DNA from: Flavobacteriales bacterium
GTDB lineage: Bacteria > Bacteroidota > Bacteroidia > Flavobacteriales_D > Crocinitomicaceae
Assembly: GCA_947449575.1 (NCBI GenBank)
Contig: CANFRV010000020.1
Span: forward strand, 1-64,000
Length of the DNA: 64,000 nt
Reading direction: 5' to 3'
Shown here: one piece after another, positions 46,130 to 57,294 of the stretch
Layout of the letters: every line of letters begins with the position of its first letter
Numbering within the stretch: the stretch's first letter is position 1
Position numbers and translations under genes: made by a program
Notes under the pieces: generated by a model
Database searches by the model: none
What the model saw: only the letters and a program-made list of their open reading frames with translations
What the model was told of the DNA's origin: nothing

Positions 46130-47995
46130 TTAGAGTGTTCTTTGCGTTTTTCCATTGTATTTTTTAGCATTTGGTCCTAGGAAAATTCGAGCATAAATAC
46201 GAATCACCGCCAGACCATTTAAGACAAAACTCAATGCGGTAAAAAGGGCTAACAATATCTGATTTTCATGAATATGTGAAAAGATTAGATCTTCCCCAAT
46301 GAACGAAGGGGTAATTGGAAACCCTGCAAGACCTAGACAGGCAATAAGAAATAGAAAAGTGATCTTAGGGTGTTCAAACGAATGACCATAGAATTGATCT
46401 AAACTAATCCATTTTTCAAGTTTTCTCAAACGTTGAATGCATAGATAACCGATAATTCCAGAAACAATGACACCGCTCAAATACCAAACGTGATGAATAT
46501 TATCGAAATGTTCGTTAAAAGAAATAGCTAAAGCAATGAAACAATGATTCAGGATGACCAAACTCCAGCTCAGTCTGACACTATTTCTTTCGGTAAAAGC
46601 TTTAAATACGCAGGATAAACCTATAAAAGCAAAGAAAACAGGTAAATATTCTAATATTCCAGGACTTATAAATTCTTGGTTTAGATCAAAAGCAATCCCA
46701 ATAATTAATATAGGAATAGATATAAAATAAATATTTTGAAAAGTTAAGAAATTTAACCTGCCCCCAATTTTTTTAGAAGGATTCCATAAATATTTGTACA
46801 TCAGGGAGTCCAAATTCCATTCTTTTAGACATAAAATGTACAGGGAATATTCTAGTTTTTTTGGCCAACTTTCTTCTATCGACTTAGTATGAGGAACGAA
46901 GTTGTAAAATTGTTCACGTATTTTATAACTCACAACTGAAGGAGAAACCAATAATTGATACGTTCTTAAAAATGCATTTCCTGAAATATGAATCAACGCT
47001 AAATTATCGAATCCTAAAGCTATTTCGATGAAGATAATTCCGATTTGTGCAATGGAAGAATAGGCAATCTGACTTTTCACAGAGGATTGAACACGAGATG
47101 TTAGAATAGCAATTATTGTAGTGGCAATACCGACAATCACGACCAATACTCTAAATGAATCTTGATGTTCCCAAAAAGGATATGTTCTTAACATTAAAAA
47201 AGCACCTATATGAATAGAAAGTGAACCATAAAAAATAGCGCTTGATGGAGTTGGACCTTCCATCGCTCTCGGAAGCCATGACGAAAAAGGGAATTGAGCC
47301 GATTTTGCTGCGGCAGACAAGAAAATTAATAAGGCGATAATTACACCAGTATAACTATGATTCAATAAATGCTCATGAACTAAACTGGCATCATTAATTT
47401 TTTGGAAAGTAATGTTCTCATGAAATAAATGGTGACTCAGCCACATGGCTAAAATTACCCCAACATCGCCAATTCTATAGATTGAAAATACTTTTACGGC
47501 ATTTTTAACAGGTAAATATCTATCTCTGTAAAAGGCAATTAATAAAAAGGAAGATATTCCCAAAACTTCCCAACCAATAAAAAGGGTTTCAAAATTTCCA
47601 GAAAAAACAATAAAGTTGAAGCCAACATAAAAGAAAATAATAATCGAGAAAAAACGTTTATATCCTTCTTCTCTATGAAGATAAGTTCTACAATAGGCAA
47701 CTATTAGGAACGTTAAAAAGGCTCCGATTAATGCAAAAACAGCTGAAATTTTATCAAAATATAAATCGATAAAAAAGTTATAGCCATCAGATTTGTAGAT
47801 AGAAAATTCTTTTAAGTCAATAGGTGTATGTTTGTTAAAAAGCCAATAAGCAACGAAGCCAATACTGAAAAGTAAATGAATTCCAACAGTAGAAAGTGAC
47901 ACCCAGGAAATAATTTTTTCATTATTTGGAATGACAATCGTAAGAATAAAACCAATCAATGGAATCAATACGAATAATTGAAGATAAAAATCCAT
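46130..47995 (-). CDS. dabB: DabB, proton-channel-like subunit of inorganic carbon pump
   Basis: An inner-membrane protein of 621 residues related to the NuoL/MrpA proton-channel subunits. It has about 14 hydrophobic helices and the family segment WLPRAMEGPTPSSAIFYGSL. In known DAB systems DabB couples the proton gradient to vectorial CO2 hydration by DabA. It starts two bases after dabA and precedes the SulP gene by 61, so all lie in one operon. A stand-alone NADH dehydrogenase subunit is excluded by the absence of other nuo or mrp genes. Confidence 0.9.
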   Translation of the reverse strand: MDFYLQLFVLIPLIGFILTIVIPNNEKIISWVSLSTVGIHLLFSIGFVAYWLFNKHTPIDLKEFSIYKSDGYNFFIDLYFDKISAVFALIGAFLTFLIVAYCRTYLHREEGYKRFFSIIIFFYVGFNFIVFSGNFETLFIGWEVLGISSFLLIAFYRDRYLPVKNAVKVFSIYRIGDVGVILAMWLSHHLFHENITFQKINDASLVHEHLLNHSYTGVIIALLIFLSAAAKSAQFPFSSWLPRAMEGPTPSSAIFYGSLSIHIGAFLMLRTYPFWEHQDSFRVLVVIVGIATTIIAILTSRVQSSVKSQIAYSSIAQIGIIFIEIALGFDNLALIHISGNAFLRTYQLLVSPSVVSYKIREQFYNFVPHTKSIEESWPKKLEYSLYILCLKEWNLDSLMYKYLWNPSKKIGGRLNFLTFQNIYFISIPILIIGIAFDLNQEFISPGILEYLPVFFAFIGLSCVFKAFTERNSVRLSWSLVILNHCFIALAISFNEHFDNIHHVWYLSGVIVSGIIGYLCIQRLRKLEKWISLDQFYGHSFEHPKITFLFLIACLGLAGFPITPSFIGEDLIFSHIHENQILLALFTALSFVLNGLAVIRIYARIFLGPNAKKYNGKTQRTL

Positions 47996-47997
47996 AA

Positions 47998-50499
47998 TTA
48001 ATTATTTTTTAATAAGTAAACAGGTAAGTTTTCATGCGTAGATTCAATCTTTGAGGTAATATTATCTGTTTCTTCTATTGCCAGAGTAAAAGGGGCATAG
48101 GGTACAAATTGATTTTGTTCAAAAAGAAAAAATGATTTTGTGTCAGGATGTGCCACAATTAATTTAATCCAATCATTTTCAAACCACTCAAAAGTTGCTG
48201 GATTTTTTTGAATCGTTTCCAACACCACTTCAGGATAATGCTCCACGATTACAAGCAAACGCAAAGGATCATGCACTTCAATCATTTGACTTGGCAGACC
48301 TGTTCTTAGATCTCCATCAATTCCATTCGCGACACCAAAAAGCCCCATGACATTATGAGGTAACTTTGTACCGGCGCCCAATTTTTGATTATCTACTCTT
48401 GAGAAAAAATATTCTAAATTAATTCCACCACATACTGGAGCTACTGCATTCAAAATAGTGAGTAAATATTTCCCCGTTGGATCAGTCGCATAATCATAAG
48501 AATTGAAAAAAGATCTTCTGTCCAAAAAGACACCTTTTGAAAACTCTCTTCGACCAACAATGCATAAAGTATTTGTTGCGTGATTTAATTCTGGCCGAGG
48601 TTCAAACAAGGAAACAGTTCTCAATTTCACTTTTTTATGAATCTTTTTAGCAGAATCATGCGTGTTAATGGATAAAAATCTTCTCGATCTCTCTTTTGCA
48701 TTTAAATCTAGCCCTGCTCTTAAGGTGAGTTTATTTTCTAGGTGTAATTTATAATTGACATCTGATAAGACACGAACATCGTAAAACATAATTTCATCTC
48801 TTGCGGTATCATGCAGTGCACCAACAAATTGAGACTCATCAGGAATAAGAATACCTCTCTCTTTTAGTATTTCGCGAACTTTTACATGATTCCCCATGAA
48901 ACTCACTACTCTCGCATTTACAGATCCCGGTCGTCCTGAACAAGCGCCACAATCATATCCAGCATAATGAGTGTTGTTTACACTACTTGAGCCATGCCCA
49001 ATTGCGTATATTATAGGTGCGAACTTATCAATTAGACCGATACTTCTTAACATTCCTTCCACTCTATCCGCCATTTCTACAACGGTAAATCCTATTTGCA
49101 AACCATCTTTATCTACTTCACCATTTATATTTTCGATGGTCAGAAGAGAATCTTTTTCCATATGCTTAAAAGAAGAAACGGAAGAAGCACTCGCTGAAGG
49201 AGCAAAGACGTTAAATAACAATTTAATAGCAGAAATAAATCCAAAAGTATGTGTGTAAAACCAACCTGCGATTAAACCATTTGTTGTGTGTGAAAAATGA
49301 AAATCTTTTTTTATTTTCTTTTTATTTTCTGTTTCTTTAATGATGAACTTTGGTGTTACTGGAGCAGGGCAAACTTTGGTATGAAAGTCACTGTGCTCTG
49401 GCTGAAAGTAGAATTCTATGTTGAAGTGACCAGCAGTTCCAAATGTTCGACAATTTTTATCCAACGTTTCAACGTTTCTTCTAAATGAACATTCTCGATC
49501 ATCAATGCAGAAGATTGCTTGAAAAGAAACAGTTACATTTTCTGAGCTTTCTTGCTGTTTATTTTGTGCTAATCCGCATAAAACTTCATCATAATAATTC
49601 CATTCAACAATTTCCTGCCAAAGAGAATACACCTCAAACAATTCATTTTTCTTTACTTCCTGTAGAAATGGACGAATTTTACCATCTACTTTCATTCCCA
49701 AAGGAGCCCAAATTTCACCAAAATGATCGTCTAAAGCGTCAATTTCAAGCAGTAATTCAAAGGTTATTAATTCTTCTAATTTAATTTTTCTAGCATCTAA
49801 TAGGGTAGAAGGGTTTTCTTCAATGACAGAGACTATTCCTGACCATCCTGGATGAGAAAATTGTTGATCAAAAATATATTGTTCAAACAAGGATTCATCG
49901 CCCACTAAGATTTTTAGTAATTCACGGTTGGAAATAGATTCTTGAGTTAAAAGACTCTTTACTCTTTTTGTTTTAAAGAAACTATTATAACTATTTTTTT
50001 CAATCTCGCGAATGGAACTCAAAAAACCTAGCTTATTTGTCGGAAAATTCCATATAGAAACCCCTTGATCTAAATAGCTGCAAACCGTTCTAAATAATAG
50101 AGGATGCACAAGAGAATCTAAGTCAATTTTAAAATTATTTTTCCAATGAGATCTCAAAGAGCCAATTTGAGGATTCAAAGTTTCATCAAATTTTTTGTTA
50201 AGCAGTATGTTAGCCCAAATTTCTTTGTTTTCAATTCCTTTATGCTTGACTATTACTCTCTCAAAAATGGAGTTATTAATCTTCCTAGCTTTATATTGAA
50301 ATCTATATTCCTCTAAATTGAGATATACTTTGTATCCAAAAAAATCGGATGCAGTATGAAGCGCTTCATGAAAACTCTTTTCTTGAAAGGCATGCAATGT
50401 ATTATGATGAATAAAATCTTTTAATGGAGCCTGAGCAGGTAAATAATGTTTTAAATTATGTATAGTTTTTTGCTCGTCGAATTTTTTTGATTGTATCAT
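47998..50499 (-). CDS. dabA: DabA, beta-carbonic-anhydrase-like subunit of inorganic carbon pump
   Basis: An 833-residue DUF2309 (UPF0753) protein that hydrates CO2 to bicarbonate on the cytoplasmic face of the membrane when paired with DabB. The zinc and active-site residues known from Halothiobacillus DabA are conserved: Cys331 and Asp333 in CIDDREC, His502 in AIGHGSSS and Cys517 in YDCGACSGRPG, with the 15-residue spacing from His to Cys kept. Length is normal. It starts the dabA-dabB-sulP-porin operon. Confidence 0.95.
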   Translation of the reverse strand: MIQSKKFDEQKTIHNLKHYLPAQAPLKDFIHHNTLHAFQEKSFHEALHTASDFFGYKVYLNLEEYRFQYKARKINNSIFERVIVKHKGIENKEIWANILLNKKFDETLNPQIGSLRSHWKNNFKIDLDSLVHPLLFRTVCSYLDQGVSIWNFPTNKLGFLSSIREIEKNSYNSFFKTKRVKSLLTQESISNRELLKILVGDESLFEQYIFDQQFSHPGWSGIVSVIEENPSTLLDARKIKLEELITFELLLEIDALDDHFGEIWAPLGMKVDGKIRPFLQEVKKNELFEVYSLWQEIVEWNYYDEVLCGLAQNKQQESSENVTVSFQAIFCIDDRECSFRRNVETLDKNCRTFGTAGHFNIEFYFQPEHSDFHTKVCPAPVTPKFIIKETENKKKIKKDFHFSHTTNGLIAGWFYTHTFGFISAIKLLFNVFAPSASASSVSSFKHMEKDSLLTIENINGEVDKDGLQIGFTVVEMADRVEGMLRSIGLIDKFAPIIYAIGHGSSSVNNTHYAGYDCGACSGRPGSVNARVVSFMGNHVKVREILKERGILIPDESQFVGALHDTARDEIMFYDVRVLSDVNYKLHLENKLTLRAGLDLNAKERSRRFLSINTHDSAKKIHKKVKLRTVSLFEPRPELNHATNTLCIVGRREFSKGVFLDRRSFFNSYDYATDPTGKYLLTILNAVAPVCGGINLEYFFSRVDNQKLGAGTKLPHNVMGLFGVANGIDGDLRTGLPSQMIEVHDPLRLLVIVEHYPEVVLETIQKNPATFEWFENDWIKLIVAHPDTKSFFLFEQNQFVPYAPFTLAIEETDNITSKIESTHENLPVYLLKNN

Positions 50500-50645
50500 A
50501 TACCTATTTCTAAATGCTAAACATTGTATTTAAAAAATACAGTTGAATGGAAGAAGAATGAATAATTCTTACTTCAGGGATACTTAAATTAATGAAAAGG
50601 GAATTCTTACTACAGAATTGTAATTCAATAAATTTAAAAAAGTCG

Positions 50646-51008
50646 TTAAATCAAAATTTGAATATTCACCATCCATTTCTCGGATTTCAAAACAGGGTTG
50701 TTTTGATCGTGAACTGTAAAAGCGTCCCTTTGACTTAGTATTGCAGGTTCAAAGGTGAAATTTTGATGAGCTGGACAGGTGTCCAAATCAATAAGGTCAT
50801 CTAGGTTTTCATTGGAAGATGTTTCAACTTCTTCATTTTCAATGATTAAAATAGCTGTTTTATCCTTTTTTTGATCTAGGTTAAGCGCTGTTTTTTTGTC
50901 GTTTTTTTGAAGAAAATCACAGCGAGAATTAACGGAAAATGTCAATGTACTTAACAGTAATATAACAGTTAATAAACTTAATATTCTCGCGCACATTTGT
51001 CTAATCAT
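50646..51008 (-). CDS. Small unknown secreted protein upstream of dabA
   Basis: A 120-residue protein with a hydrophobic N-terminal segment (about 8-26) that looks like a signal peptide. The mature part is acidic (NEEVETSSNENLDDLIDLD), with a short Cys-containing DTCPAHQNF segment and a hydrophobic end. No family is recognised. It lies 146 bases before dabA on the same strand, so it could share the operon, but a separate promoter for dabA cannot be excluded. Its start codon is five bases after a -7 element. Confidence 0.6.
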   Translation of the reverse strand: MIRQMCARILSLLTVILLLSTLTFSVNSRCDFLQKNDKKTALNLDQKKDKTAILIIENEEVETSSNENLDDLIDLDTCPAHQNFTFEPAILSQRDAFTVHDQNNPVLKSEKWMVNIQILI

Positions 51009-51013
51009 GAAGA

Positions 51014-51021
51014 CAAAATTA
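51014..51021 (-). promoter_or_regulatory. -7 element directly before the small secreted gene
   Basis: CAAAATTA on the plus strand reads TAATTTTG on the minus strand, matching TAnnTTTG, only five bases ahead of the ATG at 51008. A start at the ATG itself would give a leaderless message. Confidence 0.45.
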
Positions 51022-51087
51022 CTTTATTTCATTGAAACGTTAGTAGTATTATTTGTTATTAAGTTGTTAAATAATGATATTGCTCAT

Positions 51088-51121
51088 AAAAAAAAGAGGC
51101 TATCAAATCTGACAGCCTCTT
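51088..51121 (-). terminator. Terminator of the T9SS cargo gene
   Basis: A 6-bp stem GAGGCT/AGCCTC (51096-51101 with 51114-51119), extended by TC/GA after one mismatch, has A8 at 51088-51095, read as a U tract on the minus strand. It lies 22 bases after the stop codon at 51143. Confidence 0.88.
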
Positions 51122-51142
51122 TCTAAAATTGGGAAAAAAGTA

Positions 51143-52933
51143 TTATTGTCTAACAATCAATTTTTGAGTTGAAACAACTCCATTTGCTAATACATTAACC
51201 ATGTATACACCATTTGATAATGCATCTGTGTTAATTGCTACAGTGTGAGCACCAGATACAGTTGTTCCTAAATTATTTGTGTAAGCTACTTTACCAGCAA
51301 GGTCAGTAATTGAAATTACTACTTGAGTTTCAGTATTTAATTTAAATGAAACATTTGCTTGTCCGTTTGTAGGGTTTGGATACACACTTAAACCAAATGT
51401 ATTTTCAATTTCATTTAACCCTAAATCATTAAGGAAATTCATTCTAACCATTGGAGTTGAAGTAGTGTAAAACCAAGTTCCAGTTTCATCCATGTAAAAA
51501 GAAGTTTGTTTTTGTGAAATACCAGAAGTTCCTACGATTAAATCATCACCAGGTCCACCTCCTGAACCAACAGTAATAAGGTATGGAGTAGCGGCAGTAA
51601 GGGTAGATGGAGCGCCAAATGACAAAGTAACTTTTGTTCCAGGTTCGCCAGTAACGATCGCATGATCATCTGTTTTATCAACAAAAATAAAGTCGCCAGT
51701 TGTTGGGTCAATTGAATAAAGTGTTCCATACATCACAGCATCTACAACAGCACCAGCTGATAACACAACATCAATTGAATACAATGTTTCATCAGCAAAA
51801 ATATCGAAAATATTTCCTACTTCGAATGCCAAACCTTGGTTATAACTTCCACTATTTATTACTCCTTTATCACGTGCATAAATTTTAGAAGTAACATCCA
51901 TTGAAATAGGAGCTAATGCATTATTGGTAAGGTCATTTTCAAGTGACGAATTAGTTGCAGAATTAACTGCTGAAATCACAGAATAGTTTGCTACGGTTGC
52001 TGCAGGAGTAAATGTTTCAACTGCATACAATGTATCGATTTGACTTGAAGTTAAAGCGTAATCTATACTTGTTCCAACGAATGAAGCTGATGCAATCGTT
52101 GCTGTATATACTGCATCTGTTTGATCAAAAATCCCCATGTTTTGACATTTTGCGCCAAAGAAAATTGGTTGTACTTGGGTTGTTGGTGTCTGATAATATG
52201 CTAATCTCTTACCGAATGGTCCGTCTACACCAAGAAGTGTTTCTTGAATTTCTAAATCGTAATCGTCAGTTACGGTGATTTTCACATCATCAATTGCCCA
52301 ATACCAACCCCAAGCTGCTTGATAATTGAATTGAATTAGAACAGATGCTTGGTTACCTGCAACACTAGAAATATTTAAAGAAGTTGATTTAGGATTTCCA
52401 GTATTAATACCAGTAATCTCTGTACCATCTGTCACAACAAAATCTGTCCAAGTAGTACCACCATCATTACTCACTCTAACAAGACGAGTATCCAAATACG
52501 TTCTATATGAATTTTCAAATACGATACTTACATTCGGATTACCCAACGTACTAAAAGGTGTCGTTAAGGTTAAATTACAGTTTTGCGTTCCTGCAGCTCC
52601 TTGGCTATCTGAATCTATTAATGCATATCCATTAGCAACAGATGTGAATGCTGCTGGACTTAACGCTGTAACTGGTATCAGTGAAGCATCCGTTGTAATC
52701 GACCAATCGATTGCTGGTGAACTTGTGTTGTCCAATGCCCATAAGGTAGGGTCAGAGAAATCCCAAGAGAATAGAGTAGCCCCTTTTTCTTGGTTCATCG
52801 CAGTAGGTTTAACCTTTTCAGTTGAAATGGAAGATTTCTTTCCTGCAACTGGGTAGTTCATTTTACTAATTGTTTGAGAATTTACCCCACATACAAAAGC
52901 AAAACTAAATAGACTTAAGTAAACTTTTTTCAT
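51143..52933 (-). CDS. T9SS type A cargo protein
   Basis: A secreted protein of 596 residues with a signal peptide (about 1-19) and a C-terminal T9SS sorting domain (about 515-596: LSVYPNPTNGQANVSF, then ISITDLAGKVAYT and VNVLANGVVSTQKLIV). The middle part is beta-rich with a MAM/jelly-roll-like piece (RLVRVSNDGGTTWTDF, YWAIDDVKIT) and no catalytic motif. It is exported by T9SS to the surface or medium; ligand or role unknown. It stands alone with its own terminator. Confidence 0.9.
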   Translation of the reverse strand: MKKVYLSLFSFAFVCGVNSQTISKMNYPVAGKKSSISTEKVKPTAMNQEKGATLFSWDFSDPTLWALDNTSSPAIDWSITTDASLIPVTALSPAAFTSVANGYALIDSDSQGAAGTQNCNLTLTTPFSTLGNPNVSIVFENSYRTYLDTRLVRVSNDGGTTWTDFVVTDGTEITGINTGNPKSTSLNISSVAGNQASVLIQFNYQAAWGWYWAIDDVKITVTDDYDLEIQETLLGVDGPFGKRLAYYQTPTTQVQPIFFGAKCQNMGIFDQTDAVYTATIASASFVGTSIDYALTSSQIDTLYAVETFTPAATVANYSVISAVNSATNSSLENDLTNNALAPISMDVTSKIYARDKGVINSGSYNQGLAFEVGNIFDIFADETLYSIDVVLSAGAVVDAVMYGTLYSIDPTTGDFIFVDKTDDHAIVTGEPGTKVTLSFGAPSTLTAATPYLITVGSGGGPGDDLIVGTSGISQKQTSFYMDETGTWFYTTSTPMVRMNFLNDLGLNEIENTFGLSVYPNPTNGQANVSFKLNTETQVVISITDLAGKVAYTNNLGTTVSGAHTVAINTDALSNGVYMVNVLANGVVSTQKLIVRQ

Positions 52934-53056
52934 AATTATAGTTTTTTTGTAAAAATAAACAATTATTCATTTGGAAGTTAATAATTTAATGACTTTTTTT
53001 TAATAAAAGTATCAAAAATATCAATTGAGAGTTTTAAATCAAGTAATTACATTTAC

Positions 53057-53093
53057 AAAGAAAAACGAGACAATTACCTAAATAATTGCCTCG
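53057..53093 (-). terminator. Terminator of groES-groEL
   Basis: CGAG-A-CAATTA/TAATTG-C-CTCG, ten base pairs with one internal mismatch (53066-53076 with 53083-53093), is preceded by A-rich AAAGAAAAA, a U tract on the minus strand. It lies 84 bases after the groEL stop codon. Confidence 0.85.
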
Positions 53094-53177
53094 CCTTATA
53101 TAGTAACGTTCCTTTCTATCCGAGTTAATCGGGAAGAAGGACCGAGAAAAGGTTGCACCGAAGCACAACCTTATATT

Positions 53178-54830
<1,653 letters not shown>

Positions 54831-54897
54831 TTATACTAGTGGAAGAGTTGCATTGCAACTTCTTTGCTCTGTTGAGACATTGCTTGCAATGTCTTTA

Positions 54898-55173
54898 CTA
54901 TAATATTCCGTAGATATCTGCTTCACGCATAATAAGATACGTTTTCCCTTCTAATTTAATTTCAGTGCCTGAGTATTGTCCGAATAGCACATTATCACCA
55001 ACTTTAACCGTCATTGGTTCATCTACTTTTCCTGCTCCTGCAGCAACGATTGATCCTTGTAAAGGTTTTTCTTTTGCAGTATCGGGAATAAAAATACCAC
55101 TTGCTGTTTTTTGCTCTGCAGCTACTGGTTCAACTAAAACCCTGTCTGCTAATGGCTTGAAAGATATTGACAT
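54898..55173 (-). CDS. groS: Co-chaperonin GroES (Hsp10)
   Basis: Co-chaperonin lid of GroEL. The protein from ATG 55173 has 91 residues ([17 protein letters not shown]), with the mobile loop ([16 protein letters not shown]) and [14 protein letters not shown] in place. An upstream in-frame ATG at 55218 would add 15 unconserved residues, so I choose 55173. It sits directly upstream of groEL and after the terminator that ends the secG transcript. Confidence 0.97.
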   Translation of the reverse strand: MSISFKPLADRVLVEPVAAEQKTASGIFIPDTAKEKPLQGSIVAAGAGKVDEPMTVKVGDNVLFGQYSGTEIKLEGKTYLIMREADIYGIL

Positions 55174-55274
55174 ATTTTGTGTATTTATTTTAAATAATTT
55201 CAGTTCAAACTTCCCCAATTTTATGCCATTCGTTATTACACGCCATTTTATCTGATTTATAAAATTTAGGGCAC

Positions 55275-55308
55275 AAAAAAATGTCAGTATAGTGACATAC
55301 TGACATTT
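55275..55308 (-). terminator. Terminator after secG
   Basis: A perfect 12-bp stem AAATGTCAGTAT/ATACTGACATTT (55279-55290 with 55297-55308, loop AGTGAC) has an A run at 55275-55280, a U tract on the minus strand. It lies 20 bases after secG and separates the miaB-secG transcript from groES. Confidence 0.88.
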
Positions 55309-55327
55309 AAAATAATTTAAATTTCTT

Positions 55328-55615
55328 TTATTTTTTTGGTGAAGCAGGATTTTCTTTGCTTGCTTTTTCTTTTGTAGGTTCTTTAATTTTTGCTGGTTTA
55401 GACATACCAGTTAAAATAATACTCACCACCATGATGGTAGCCGCTAAAGTCCACGTTGCTTTTTCAATAAACTCATTCGTTTTTTTAACACCTCCTAATT
55501 GTTGACTTGAACCAAATTCAGAACTTAATCCACCTCCTTTTGGATTTTGCACGAAAACGACAAAAATTAAGAAAATACTTGCTAAAATAATTACGATTGA
55601 TAATAAAGTTGCCAT
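55328..55615 (-). CDS. secG: Preprotein translocase subunit SecG
   Basis: SecG assists SecYE in moving proteins across the inner membrane. The 95 residues have two hydrophobic helices (about 4-22 and 50-70) with the conserved loop [15 protein letters not shown] between them, followed by a Lys/Glu/Pro-rich tail. Length is normal. The gene starts three bases after the TPR-like gene and ends at a terminator. Confidence 0.95.
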   Translation of the reverse strand: MATLLSIVIILASIFLIFVVFVQNPKGGGLSSEFGSSQQLGGVKKTNEFIEKATWTLAATIMVVSIILTGMSKPAKIKEPTKEKASKENPASPKK

Positions 55616-55618
55616 TTG

Positions 55619-56788
55619 TTATGTGTTTAATTTTTTTGTTAATTCTTCAATTTGCTTTGCAAAGAAAATCTTTTTTTCTGGATTAATCACAATTAATTGT
55701 TCATATGAGTAAATTGCTTTCGGAAAATTACCTTGCGCTGCGAATATTTTTGCTAGTGTTTCACTTACTGGTAGGCTGTTTTCGTCTAAACTTTTTCTTG
55801 CTTTTTTTACTGGAGAAAAAAATTCTGTTTTAGGTTTTTCTGCTTCTTTTTCTTCTTTTACTGGTCTAGAAATGGAAGGTTCTTCCTTTAAAAATTGATT
55901 AAGGAGATGATTTATTTTACTTTTCTCATCTGTTTCATCCCTGTTCTGATCGTTACTATTCGATTTTAACCAAGATGAAAACGCTTTTTTGGGAGGAGTG
56001 TTTTCAAGTGAATAGCTGCTTGCCGATGTGTTAAAATTAATTTCTTCAATTTCAGTATTATTTTCTTCAAGAATTAATTCATCTGTTTTTTCGATGTCAT
56101 TTGTTTCTTCAATCGCATAATTACTCGTTATGGCATGCGATAAAACCTCCATTTCTAATGGGTCTTCACTAATAGAAGATTCTTCATGTACTGTTTCAGA
56201 ATGAACCTCTTTTTCTTGTTCAATAACATTTTGTGAAGTTTCTTCCTCTTGCTTTGTTTCTATTATATTGTCGAAAGCGATATCAAAATAAGCCGCTTCT
56301 ACTTCCGTTTCAGATTCATTTTCTACAGTTTCAATCGTTTCGTTTTGAGGAGTACTGAGGTCAAGAATTATTTCTGATTCACTTGTTGGAAGTAAATTTT
56401 GTTCTAGTTCATTATTTTCGTTTTCAATTTCGGTGATAGGATCAATTTCAGAAACCAATGCCTCGTCGCTATTTACTTCTGTAGCTTTTTCCTCTTGATT
56501 AGATGAATCAATGATGTTCGGCGGTATGTTTTCAACTTCAACAAGTGCTTCTTCTTTTTCGTTAATCAGTTCAAATAACCTCATTCTATCGGTAATTCGA
56601 TAGGCATGTTCTTGCAAAGCATCGTCAAATCTAACATCATTACTAACAGATAATGCTTTTAGATAAAGTATAGAAAAAGCTTGGGCATACGGATATTTAA
56701 TCGTCAAATCATGTAAATGACTGATATCATTTGACCCGCATAAATGCGGATTTCTAATTCGTCCTGCTATTTCTTCTAAGTTCATCAT
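55619..56788 (-). CDS. Acidic TPR-like protein between lptE and secG
   Basis: A 389-residue protein of unknown function in a gene order common in Bacteroidota. The first 85 residues form a conserved helical domain (HLCGSNDISHLHDLTIKYPY), the middle (about 85-325) is low-complexity and rich in Glu, Ser and Asn, and the last 60 residues look like a TPR unit (LAKIFAAQGNFPKAIYSYEQ). No signal peptide. It overlaps lptE by one base and precedes secG by three, so all are co-transcribed. Scaffold function is inference only. Confidence 0.75.
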   Translation of the reverse strand: MMNLEEIAGRIRNPHLCGSNDISHLHDLTIKYPYAQAFSILYLKALSVSNDVRFDDALQEHAYRITDRMRLFELINEKEEALVEVENIPPNIIDSSNQEEKATEVNSDEALVSEIDPITEIENENNELEQNLLPTSESEIILDLSTPQNETIETVENESETEVEAAYFDIAFDNIIETKQEEETSQNVIEQEKEVHSETVHEESSISEDPLEMEVLSHAITSNYAIEETNDIEKTDELILEENNTEIEEINFNTSASSYSLENTPPKKAFSSWLKSNSNDQNRDETDEKSKINHLLNQFLKEEPSISRPVKEEKEAEKPKTEFFSPVKKARKSLDENSLPVSETLAKIFAAQGNFPKAIYSYEQLIVINPEKKIFFAKQIEELTKKLNT

Positions 56789-57294
56789 TACCAGTTCGAA
56801 AATAGTTTATTTATTAGATCCTGCACAATTTGTTTATTAATTTCTTCTAACAATTGACTTTCAATACTCGCTAGGTCGGAACTTGAGTCGTAATCTGAAA
56901 AACGGGTACTTGTCAATATCATTTTATCTTCTTTTGGTTGGGAGATAAAAATAGTAAAATTAACGGAAATCGTCAATCTATTTTTTGCTGCATTATCTCC
57001 TGGTTGAATCGCAATAGGAGTAACTAAATAATTACTAATTATTCCTTCGATTGAAATCTCAGCGAGCTCTTTTTTAGGATTTAAAATTAATTTTGTATTA
57101 TTTTGAATACCGTCTTTAATTTTTTCTGACAGATTTGGAGCGTAACTAATTGGCGCGTTGGGTGCAGATAATTCTAATGTTTTCACAGCAAAAGTTTTCC
57201 ATTCTGGAGGCATTGAACCATCTCTAAACGAAATACTTTTAGGCCAACAGGAAGTTAAAAGGATACTTAAAAAAGAAAAGTAGATAAATTTCAT
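56788..57294 (-). CDS. lptE: LptE-like outer-membrane lipoprotein
   Basis: A 168-residue lipoprotein that, by family, plugs the LptD barrel in lipopolysaccharide export. The signal and lipobox (LLTSC, Cys near residue 16) are present, then the family-type helix-strand pattern (SAPNAPISYAPNLSEKIKDG, LNPKKELAEISIEGIISNY). Bacteroidota LptE proteins are diverged, so the match is by layout and gene order (next to secG, miaB, and a sigma54 activator). It overlaps neighbours by one base on either side. Confidence 0.85.
   Translation of the reverse strand: MKFIYFSFLSILLTSCWPKSISFRDGSMPPEWKTFAVKTLELSAPNAPISYAPNLSEKIKDGIQNNTKLILNPKKELAEISIEGIISNYLVTPIAIQPGDNAAKNRLTISVNFTIFISQPKEDKMILTSTRFSDYDSSSDLASIESQLLEEINKQIVQDLINKLFSNW

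Noticed and set aside
46130-47995. DabB as respiratory NADH dehydrogenase subunit L
   Set aside because: No other nuo or mrp genes are present and it is paired with a DUF2309 protein two bases away.
54898-55328. CIRCE operator at groES
   Set aside because: The sequence upstream of groES contains no TTAGCACTC-N9-GAGTGCTAA; heat-shock control must be by another route.
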